Assembly (NCBI RefSeq): GCF_023554105.1
Contig: NZ_JAMJWE010000002.1
Coordinates: 248,001-312,000 of the forward strand
Reading direction: 5' to 3'
Source: Brucella sp. 21LCYQ03
GTDB taxonomy: Bacteria > Pseudomonadota > Alphaproteobacteria > Rhizobiales > Rhizobiaceae
Length of the DNA: 64,000 bases
Shown: piece by piece, positions 57,666-64,000 of the stretch
Position numbering within the stretch: position 1 is the first letter of the stretch
Layout of the letters: each line of letters opens with the position of its first letter
Position numbers and translations under genes: made by a program
Notes under the pieces: model-generated
Seen by the model: only the letters and a program-made list of their open reading frames with translations
What the model was told of the DNA's origin: nothing
Databases searched by the model: none

Positions 57666-58820
57666 TCAGATTTTCGTCAGTTCGCCTGCTGCGACATTGA
57701 AAAACTGCGCGTCACCCTCAAGCGCTTCAAACAGCGAACGATCAGTCCCGGTCATAAAAGCCTGCCCGCCAAGATCATCAAGAATGCCGAACAGAGCCGC
57801 ACGGCGTCCCGTATCGAGATGGGCCGCGATTTCATCCAGCAGCAGAATCGGCGCCATGCCGGAAAGCTCGCCCGTAAGACGAGCATGGGCGAGAATGAGA
57901 CCAATCAACAATGCTTTCTGTTCGCCCGTTGAACACAGCGCGGCAGGCATGGATTTGGGCCGATGCTGCACAATCAAATCGGTGCGATGCGGACCTTCAA
58001 GCGTGCGTCCTGAAGCGCGATCACGCGGACGGCCATCGCGCAACAGACGGCGGAAGTCCTCTTCCAGATCAAGGGCTGCTTCAAGACCGATGCGCTGTTC
58101 AAGCGAGCCTTCCAAAAAGCAATCGGCTTTCGGAAATGGACCATCGCTAGGCAGTCGCTCAATCATCGCAGCAATCAGCCGCATAGCTTCAGCGCGCGCT
58201 GCAGCAATTGCGATGCCAAGCTCGGCCATCTGGCTTTCAATCGCATCAAGCCACTGATTGTCGTTGTTGCCGTCACTCAACAGACGATTGCGCGAGCGCA
58301 TTGCCTTTTCATAATCAAGCACACGTTTGCCGTGGCCTGTATCAATGGCCAGCACCATGCGGTCAAGAAAGCGTCGTCTGTCAGACGCGCCGCCGGTAAA
58401 CAGCCCGTCCATTGACGGCACCACCCACAACACACGCGCATAATCGAGAAGCTCATCACCCGATGCTGAATTACCGTTGATACGCACCTTGCGACCACCT
58501 TCGCCGCCGCCTGCCGTCCCAGTGCCTATTTCGGTATCACCGTAGATCATGCAATCAAGTGCGGCGTGAATGGCAAAGCCATCATGTCCGGTTGTACGCG
58601 CAACGTCATCATAAGACGCACGCCGCAGCCCCCTTCCCGGAGACAGGAAAGAAAGCGCTTCAATGAGATTGGTTTTGCCTGAACCGTTTTCACCTGTCAG
58701 CACCACATGGCCGGGGCCAAGTGGAAGCGTGAGTTCCGCATAGTTACGGAAATCAGAAAGTTTAAGCCGCCGGACCGAGACTCGATCCGGGCGGCTTTCT
58801 ATGTTGTTTCTTGTTTCCAC
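57666..58820 (-). CDS. recF: DNA replication and repair protein RecF
   Basis: 384 residues from a GTG start (58820). SMC-like ATPase with Walker A TGENGSGKTNLIEALSFL, signature segment CSTGEQKALLIGLILAHA and Walker B ILLLDEIAAHLD. It acts with RecOR in gap repair. Upstream are dnaN and dnaA in the classic order, with a palindromic element between dnaN and recF. Confidence 0.96.
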   Translation of the reverse strand: METRNNIESRPDRVSVRRLKLSDFRNYAELTLPLGPGHVVLTGENGSGKTNLIEALSFLSPGRGLRRASYDDVARTTGHDGFAIHAALDCMIYGDTEIGTGTAGGGEGGRKVRINGNSASGDELLDYARVLWVVPSMDGLFTGGASDRRRFLDRMVLAIDTGHGKRVLDYEKAMRSRNRLLSDGNNDNQWLDAIESQMAELGIAIAAARAEAMRLIAAMIERLPSDGPFPKADCFLEGSLEQRIGLEAALDLEEDFRRLLRDGRPRDRASGRTLEGPHRTDLIVQHRPKSMPAALCSTGEQKALLIGLILAHARLTGELSGMAPILLLDEIAAHLDTGRRAALFGILDDLGGQAFMTGTDRSLFEALEGDAQFFNVAAGELTKI

Positions 58821-58858
58821 TATCCGCTTCTTTAAGGGCTGTCGCTATTCTGGTTATG

Positions 58859-58960
58859 GCGAGCCGAAAATGGTGATTTTCGAGAGCCGGAGCGCAGCGT
58901 ACTAATAGTACGTGAGCACCGGATGCGGAGAAAAGTGCCATTTGCAGGCCGCCAGAGCCT
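58859..58960. repeat. Palindromic intergenic element between dnaN and recF
   Basis: About 100 bases with a perfect 15-base palindrome CGTACTAATAGTACG-type core (58898-58912, arms CGTACTA and TAGTACG), flanking GAAAAT/ATTTTC hairpin (58866-58881) and imperfect outer arms (GAGCCGGAGCGC against GTGAGCACCGG). The size and core remind me of the Bru-RS palindromic repeats of Brucella; the match is from memory and not confirmed. It lies just after the dnaN stop. Confidence 0.5.
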
Positions 58961-58971
58961 GAATAGACGCC

Positions 58972-60090
58972 CTAGACGCGCATCGGCATCAGAACATAGA
59001 GCACATCTTCATCGCCCGTATCACGTACAAGCGTTGGCGAACCGGCATCAGCCAGCATGAAGACCGCATCCGAGCCCGAAAGCTGGCTGGTGATATCGAG
59101 CAGATATTTCGAGTTGAAACCGATGTCGATTGGATCATCATTATAATCGGCTGCAAGCTCGTCGGTCGCACTGCCCGAATCGGGATTGTTGACCGTGAGC
59201 GTCAACTGACCATCAGCAATCGAAAGCTTGACCGCACGGCCACGCTCGCTCGAAATGGTCGAAACACGATCAACGGAAGCGGCAAAATCCTGACGACCGA
59301 TGGTGAGCTTCTTATCATTGCCCGAAGGAATCACGCGCTGATAATCGGGGAATGTACCGTCGATCAGCTTGGAGGTCAGAACAACCGAACCAACAGTAAA
59401 TCTGATCTTTGCATCTGACAGCTCAACACCCACAACCGTATCCGGCACGTCGACGAGCTTCTGAAGTTCAGCGACGGTTTTGCGCGGGATAATGATGCCC
59501 GGCATGCCTTCCGTGCCCGAAGGTGCTTCAAGTTCAGCACGCGCCAGACGATGACCATCAGTTGCTACTGCACGCAGCTTTAGCGCGCCGTCGCTTTCAA
59601 TGGCATGGAAATAAATGCCGTTGAGGTAATAACGGGTTTCTTCCGTCGAGATCGCAAATTGTGTGCGATCAATCAGACGCTTCAAAGCCTGCGCTTCAAT
59701 GCGGAATGTATGGGTGAATGAACCCGAGGTCAGTTCCGGGAAATCGGACTGTGGCAAGCATTGCAAGCGGAACGACGACTTGCCGGACACAACCGACATC
59801 GATCCGCCATCAGGATTGGTCGACAACATCACTTCCGCACCATCGGGAAGCTTGCGCACGATGTCATAAAGCAGATGTGCAGGAACTGTCGTGGCCCCGG
59901 CCTGCTCGACCATTGCAGCCGTTGCTTCATTGACTTCAAGGTCAAGGTCGGTGGCTTTCAGTGCAAGGCTTGCACCTTCAGCCTGCAGAAGCACGTTGGA
60001 CAGAATCGGAATCGTGTTGCGGCGTTCAACAACGCGATGCACGTGATTGAGGGATTTAAGAAGGTTCGACCGTTCCAGGGTTACACGCAT
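58972..60090 (-). CDS. dnaN: DNA polymerase III beta sliding clamp
   Basis: 372 residues starting MRVTLERSNLLKSLNHVHRVVERRNTIPILSNVLL; an in-frame codon at 60123 is not the usual start. Three DNA clamp domains are present, ending VLYVLMPMRV. The clamp tethers polymerase III and many repair enzymes. It lies downstream of dnaA on the same strand. Confidence 0.98.
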   Translation of the reverse strand: MRVTLERSNLLKSLNHVHRVVERRNTIPILSNVLLQAEGASLALKATDLDLEVNEATAAMVEQAGATTVPAHLLYDIVRKLPDGAEVMLSTNPDGGSMSVVSGKSSFRLQCLPQSDFPELTSGSFTHTFRIEAQALKRLIDRTQFAISTEETRYYLNGIYFHAIESDGALKLRAVATDGHRLARAELEAPSGTEGMPGIIIPRKTVAELQKLVDVPDTVVGVELSDAKIRFTVGSVVLTSKLIDGTFPDYQRVIPSGNDKKLTIGRQDFAASVDRVSTISSERGRAVKLSIADGQLTLTVNNPDSGSATDELAADYNDDPIDIGFNSKYLLDITSQLSGSDAVFMLADAGSPTLVRDTGDEDVLYVLMPMRV

Positions 60091-60210
60091 ATTGAAACGC
60101 ACTCGCTCTCTAGGACTGGGCAACCGCGCAACGGGCAGACACCCTTATCAATAAGGCGCTTATCGCGCCCGAAGGTTTGTTAAAGTGCCAGATTTATAAG
60201 CTTAAAAGCA

Positions 60211-60250
60211 AGCCCATGCCGCGTCGCAAATCGACACGGCATGGGCTTTT
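60211..60250. terminator. Hairpin between dnaA and dnaN
   Basis: GCCCATGCCGCGTCG-CAAAT-rich loop-CGACACGGCATGGGC: about 14 of 15 bases paired. On the plus side TTTTT follows; on the minus side CTTGCTTTTAAG. It lies 40 bases after the dnaA stop and partly separates dnaA from dnaN. Confidence 0.75.
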
Positions 60251-60289
60251 TGTTGATAACCACTGTGAACAGCGGGGATGTCTGCGAAA

Positions 60290-61903
60290 TTAGGCAGCCT
60301 GATCGTTAATAAGACGCTTCAACAGTTCCAATTCCTGCGCAAGCTTGGAGTCTGCACCGACCAGATCTTCGATCTTACGAACAGCGTGAAGCACAGTGGT
60401 GTGATCACGACCACCGAAGCGGCGGCCAATTTCCGGCAGAGAGCGCGGTGTCAACATCTTGGCCAGATACATGGCAACCTGACGCGGCTTAACAATGGTG
60501 CGTGTGCGGCGGCTCGACAGCAAATCCTGCTTCGATACGTTATAATGGCGCGCAACGATGCGCTGAATTTCTTCAATACGAATACGCTTTGGCTCGCCCA
60601 CGCGGGTGAGATGGCCAAGCAGTTCATCGACGCGATCAATCGAAAGATTAGGCTCGAACGACTGGCGGAACAGAAGCTGATTGAAAGCGCCTTCCAGCTC
60701 ACGGCCCGATCCGGTGACTGTGCGGGCAACATGCGAAAGAATTTCATCGCTGATGCTGAGGCTTGGATCTTCAACCTGTGCCGCGGTTAGACGGCGGCGC
60801 ATCATTTCAACGCGCATTTCATAGTCTGGCGCTGCAACTTCGAGAGCCACGCCACCCTGAAGACGCGAGCGAACGCGAACATCAAGCGATTCCAGTTCCG
60901 ATGGTGCGCGGTCAGCTGCAACGACAACCTGTTTGGCGCTATCAAGCAGCGTGTTCAGAAGGTGGCAGAACTCGTGCTGGATCGACTTGCCCTGCAGGAA
61001 CTGCATGTCGTCAATGACCAGAAGGTCGATGTCGCGGAGCTGTTCCTTGAACGATAGTGCATTGTTATCGCGGATAGCAGTCGCAAAGCGCCACATGAAA
61101 TATTCAGCAGTCAGATAAACGACGCGTGCCTTTTCCTGGCGCTGCAAAGCAGCTGCGGCGATCGCCTGAAGCAGGTGAGTCTTTCCAAGGCCAACGGATG
61201 CATGAATGAACAGCGGGTTGAAGCGAACTGCACTTGTGCCTGCTTCTGCAATGGTGCGGGCGGCAGCGAGTGCCACACGGTTGGATGCACCATCAATGAA
61301 GGAATCAAACGTGTAACGCGGATCGAGTGGTGAGCCGAGAACGGCACCAGAGGCAGCAACCGATTCTGCAACAACAGCAGAACCACGCTTTTCAGCGCTT
61401 GGCTGGCCAACAGGGAAAGCTACTTTTTCACGCAAACCAGCTGCTGGCGACTTTGTTTCAGAGACGTCTGATGTTTCAACAGGTGCTGCATTGCGAACCA
61501 CACGGCTCATTCCGCGCACAACAACTTCAACTTTCAGAATCTGCGGATTTTCTTCCTGCCACAACTCGGTCAGCAGGTCGGAGTAGTGATTGTTGATCCA
61601 CGAACGCAAGAAGGCTGTTGGAACCGACAAGCGAACAACGCTCTTGGAAAGATCGTCAAGCTTAAGACGACCGAACCAGCTCGAATAGATCTCGCTACCA
61701 ACACGCGCTTTGAGTTTTGCTGTCAGACGTTCAAAAACGTCATCACCGATGGACGACTCAGCGCTCACCACGAGGCTGTTTTCTTTTACGGTTGCAGAAG
61801 ATCCATGGATACGGTTCGCATGCGCATCATCACCCATCGTTGCCGTCGACTTACCAGTCATCATTGCCATCGTCTCGCCTGCCTTCACATTCTTACGCGC
61901 CAT
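60290..61903 (-). CDS. dnaA: Chromosomal replication initiator protein DnaA
   Basis: 537 residues. Domain I (about 55-125, [25 protein letters not shown]), a linker domain II, AAA+ domain III with Walker [12 protein letters not shown] and Walker [13 protein letters not shown], and the DNA-binding domain IV with [16 protein letters not shown]. The N-terminus is long, with several Met codons (1, 12, 14, 15, 23); the true start is uncertain. It precedes dnaN-recF, with rpsT on the far side of an 880-base gap that has two DnaA boxes. Confidence 0.97.
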   Translation of the reverse strand: MARKNVKAGETMAMMTGKSTATMGDDAHANRIHGSSATVKENSLVVSAESSIGDDVFERLTAKLKARVGSEIYSSWFGRLKLDDLSKSVVRLSVPTAFLRSWINNHYSDLLTELWQEENPQILKVEVVVRGMSRVVRNAAPVETSDVSETKSPAAGLREKVAFPVGQPSAEKRGSAVVAESVAASGAVLGSPLDPRYTFDSFIDGASNRVALAAARTIAEAGTSAVRFNPLFIHASVGLGKTHLLQAIAAAALQRQEKARVVYLTAEYFMWRFATAIRDNNALSFKEQLRDIDLLVIDDMQFLQGKSIQHEFCHLLNTLLDSAKQVVVAADRAPSELESLDVRVRSRLQGGVALEVAAPDYEMRVEMMRRRLTAAQVEDPSLSISDEILSHVARTVTGSGRELEGAFNQLLFRQSFEPNLSIDRVDELLGHLTRVGEPKRIRIEEIQRIVARHYNVSKQDLLSSRRTRTIVKPRQVAMYLAKMLTPRSLPEIGRRFGGRDHTTVLHAVRKIEDLVGADSKLAQELELLKRLINDQAA

Positions 61904-62566
61904 TTTTACGGCGCTTATCTTTTTTCCTGCTTAAGGTCCGCCGGGTCTTATGCTCCGGTCGCCTCGCGGGTATTCACTTCACACTGACACCTCATGCCGA
62001 GGGCCAGACACAAACTCAAAACAGTCCACGCTTCAAAGAGCTATCACGGACTGGTGCCCGGATGCTCCTTTCCGGCTACACGCTACGACTCATAGAATTC
62101 TCACTCAGGGCTGATTACCCGTAATGGGTCTTGCGACAACCTTTCAATTGACGAGGATGTGCCTAAAACAGCATTCCGGTTAATGATTGGTAAGCAACAG
62201 CCAAAGAAGACAAACTTTAATTGGAACAGGAACTTAAGACCAGAATTCAGCAATCGCGGACAAGCTGCCTACGTTGAATTAAAGATTAATTTAATGCTAA
62301 CTCCGGGCCAAAGCCCACCCCTCTTGAGCCCTGACTTTAACGAAGGCTTGCTGCAAAGAGCAAGCCTTAGAAATGCTGTTTTTTCTTCAATTAAAGCTTG
62401 CATGACCTGAGCGGAAGGCATGAGAATCGGGCATCAGAGAAATAATACGTTAGGATTCAATGCGTTTCGAATAGCGGTTTTTTAGGTGAGCCCGATATGT
62501 TCTCCGAGAAAATAATTTTTAATAATCTTCTTGACTCTACCCCCCTTCCGAGTCCCTGCCGAGCCC

Positions 62567-62585
62567 TGTGGATAAGTGTGGATAA
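62567..62585. promoter_or_regulatory. Two tandem perfect DnaA boxes
   Basis: TGTGGATAA at 62567-62575 and again at 62577-62585 (complement of TTATCCACA), ten bases apart, about 660 bases upstream of dnaA. They would serve DnaA autoregulation or origin binding. Confidence 0.8.
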
Positions 62586-62730
62586 AGATTCACAAGCGTT
62601 TGAAAATGATGAGGAAATTTCTGCGGTACATTTCATATCTATTTGAAAATATCACTATTCCCATTGAAAACTATGGAAAAAAAGCGGTCGAATTAAATGG
62701 TCACATTCTTTAAAAAAACTCCAAAAAAGA

Positions 62731-62757
62731 AAACCCGGCTAACAATGAGCCGGGTTT
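62731..62757 (-). terminator. Terminator of rpsT
   Basis: AAACCCGGCT-CATTGTT-AGCCGGGTTT on the minus strand, followed by TCTTTTTTGG, 29 bases after the stop. Confidence 0.92.
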
Positions 62758-62785
62758 CCAAAACCTAATTCTAATTTAGATTATA

Positions 62786-63052
62786 TTAGGCGTTCAGAGC
62801 CTTAACGCGTGCAGCAAGGCGCGAAACCTTACGAGCAGCTGTATTCTTGTGAACAACGCCCTTTGAAGCAGCGCGCATCAGTTCTGGCTCAGCAGCCTTG
62901 AAAGCAACCGTTGCTGCTTCCTTGTTGCCGCTCAGGAGCGCATCTTCAACCTTGCGGAGGAATGTGCGAACGCGCGAACGACGCGATTTGTTGATTTCGG
63001 TGCGGGCAGCGATCTTGCGCACTGCCTTCTTCGCCGAAGGAGTATTGGCCAT
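62786..63052 (-). CDS. rpsT: 30S ribosomal protein S20
   Basis: 88 residues, normal for S20: [36 protein letters not shown], rich in Lys, Arg and Ala. Shine-Dalgarno AGAGAGG before ATG 63052. It binds 16S rRNA early in assembly. The rpsT-dnaA arrangement is conserved in Rhizobiales. 240 bases upstream hold no gene. Confidence 0.97.
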   Translation of the reverse strand: MANTPSAKKAVRKIAARTEINKSRRSRVRTFLRKVEDALLSGNKEAATVAFKAAEPELMRAASKGVVHKNTAARKVSRLAARVKALNA

Positions 63053-63296
63053 AAATGCCTCTCTTTTTCTGTCAGCAGCCCACGGTCAATAACCGTCAGG
63101 CACAAAAACCTCTAGGGCAGCCATAATGCCTAGGGCCGCCGATCTGTGGCGGGCTTATAGATCAGCTTTGCCTGCGCGTCAACGAGGATTCTGATCTCAA
63201 GCCCTGTCAAAAGGCCGGATATGCGGCCTTCTGGCTCAAATTATGGCCCCTAAGCCAGCGCGAGTGCTTCATTTATAGCCTCTCGCGGTCATCACA

Positions 63297-64000
63297 TCAG
63301 CGATTCTTGAATGATGGCGTCCGTTTGTCGATAAATGCGGACATGCCTTCCTTCTGGTCTTCGGTCGCAAAAAGCGAATGAAACAGGCGGCGTTCAAAAC
63401 GCAGACCTTCATCCAGCGTCGTCTCATAAGAACGGTTGACCGATTCCTTGACCATCTGCACTGAAGGCTGCGAGAAAGACGCAATACGCTCGGCGGCTTT
63501 AAGCGCTTCCTCAATCAGCTCTTCCGGTGCAACAAGCCGTGAGACCAGACCGCAACGCTCGGCTTCCTGCGCATCCATCATGCGGCCTGTCAGGCACATA
63601 TCCATGGCCTTGGACTTGCCGACATAGCGGGTGAGCCTCTGCGAGCCACCCATTCCCGGCATAACGCCCAGTGTAATCTCCGGCTGGCCGAATTTCGCGC
63701 TGGTTGCCGCAATGATGAAATCGCACATCATGGCAAGTTCACAACCGCCGCCCAGCGCATAGCCGGAAACAGCTGCAATGATTGGCTTGCGGGTGCGATC
63801 TACCTTGCGCCAGTCTGCAAACATATCCTGCAAATAGGCATCGACGAAGTTGATCGGCTGCATTTCCTTGATATCCGCACCAGCGGCAAAGGCTTTTTCA
63901 GAACCCGTGAGAACAATCGCACCAATTTTGCCATCGCTGTCGAAAGCTGAAAGCGCTTCGGTCAGCTCTTTAAGAACGGTGCTGTTTAACGCATTCAACG
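63297..64000 (-). CDS. Enoyl-CoA hydratase, 5' end beyond the window
   Basis: Partial: the C-terminal 234 or so residues are present and the reading frame runs off the window edge; about 20 N-terminal residues are missing. Crotonase fold with AGADIKEMQ (oxyanion hole), [16 protein letters not shown] and the paired catalytic glutamates in the CELAMM and [21 protein letters not shown] segments. It hydrates 2-enoyl-CoA in beta-oxidation, by homology to the short-chain hydratases called FadB1/Ech. Distinct from liuC at 20779. Confidence 0.92.
   Translation of the reverse strand, partial: LNALNSTVLKELTEALSAFDSDGKIGAIVLTGSEKAFAAGADIKEMQPINFVDAYLQDMFADWRKVDRTRKPIIAAVSGYALGGGCELAMMCDFIIAATSAKFGQPEITLGVMPGMGGSQRLTRYVGKSKAMDMCLTGRMMDAQEAERCGLVSRLVAPEELIEEALKAAERIASFSQPSVQMVKESVNRSYETTLDEGLRFERRLFHSLFATEDQKEGMSAFIDKRTPSFKNR

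Larger units (their letters stand above)
61904..62785. other. dnaA-rpsT intergenic region
   Basis: 882 bases without a credible gene (an 83-codon plus-strand frame at 62159 lacks a ribosome site and family). It holds the dnaA leader, a perfect 10-bp hairpin AAGGCTTGCT/AGCAAGCCTT (62343-62368), two DnaA boxes at 62567-62585, five GANTC sites in 62424-62591, an AT-rich stretch from 62500, and the rpsT terminator. It is the best dnaA promoter or origin candidate in the window. Confidence 0.6.

Noticed and set aside
62279-62294. CtrA-like TTAA-N-TTAA site upstream of dnaA
   Set aside because: Spacing is N8, not the N7 of the consensus, and the surrounding bases are simply AT-rich.
62159-62410. 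83-codon plus-strand frame in the dnaA-rpsT gap
   Set aside because: No ribosome site, no domain, and it crosses a strong hairpin.

Overview
The window reads as the main chromosome of an alphaproteobacterium in the Rhizobiales, most likely the Brucellaceae (Brucella/Ochrobactrum group). The basis is the class II AroA, the Omp25/Omp31-like beta-barrel protein, the TIGR02300 acidic protein, the yejA1-yejA2-yejB-yejE-yejF order, the dnaA-dnaN-recF cluster beside rpsT, and short Rhizobiales-type palindromic intergenic repeats. Species cannot be fixed by reading. Nearly all of the window is conserved housekeeping DNA. I see no prophage, transposase, CRISPR array or toxin-antitoxin locus.

Layout. 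1-2.8 kb: a small exported Cys protein, a two-domain periplasmic copper chaperone, and two unknown small genes behind an Irr-box-like palindrome. 2.8-10.4 kb: a lipoprotein L,D-transpeptidase and the tamA-tamB outer-membrane assembly pair. 10.4-12 kb: an SH3-domain exported protein lying between two structured intergenic regions whose minus-strand hairpin loops carry anti-Shine-Dalgarno CCUCC motifs. 11.9-16 kb: cyoABCD ubiquinol oxidase. 16-19.3 kb: a stand-alone molybdopterin-binding domain, a Dabb protein, an 80-residue-class small protein and a membrane-anchored tyrosine phosphatase. 19.3-29.4 kb: a leucine/isovalerate degradation operon (aacS, ivd, mccB, mccA, mvaB, liuC) followed by a branched-chain amino acid binding protein. 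29.4-35.7 kb: tRNA-Ala, a TIGR02300 gene, aroA-cmk-rpsA and an outer-membrane protein. 35.8-39.1 kb: yeiH with its divergent LysR regulator, and a frameshifted formaldehyde dehydrogenase. 39.1-43.5 kb: ffs, dnaX, ybaB, recR and a lytic transglycosylase. 43.6-47.6 kb: HIT protein, nudC, pheA, kdsB and cycM-type cytochrome c. 47.7-56.4 kb: the Yej peptide importer and a hydroxyacid dehydrogenase. 56.4-64 kb: a GNAT protein, a MoeB-like enzyme, recF, dnaN, dnaA, rpsT and the 3' part of an enoyl-CoA hydratase.

How the parts work together. The leucine operon is a full route from isovaleryl-CoA to acetyl-CoA plus acetoacetate, with AacS recovering the acetoacetate and a LivJ/BraC-like receptor next door. 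CyoABCD, the copper chaperone and the CycM-type cytochrome belong to aerobic respiration. TamAB, the L,D-transpeptidase, the MltB-type transglycosylase, the Omp25-like protein and the Yej importer all concern the envelope and peptidoglycan. dnaA, dnaN, recF, dnaX, recR and ybaB form two replication/repair clusters.

The most interesting material is non-coding: two candidate anti-Shine-Dalgarno hairpin RNAs at 10.6-10.7 kb and 11.77-11.83 kb, a palindromic repeat that supplies the C-terminal codons of mccA, several clean operator-like palindromes, and two DnaA boxes with clustered GANTC sites upstream of dnaA. I found no multi-gene protein system that looks undescribed.
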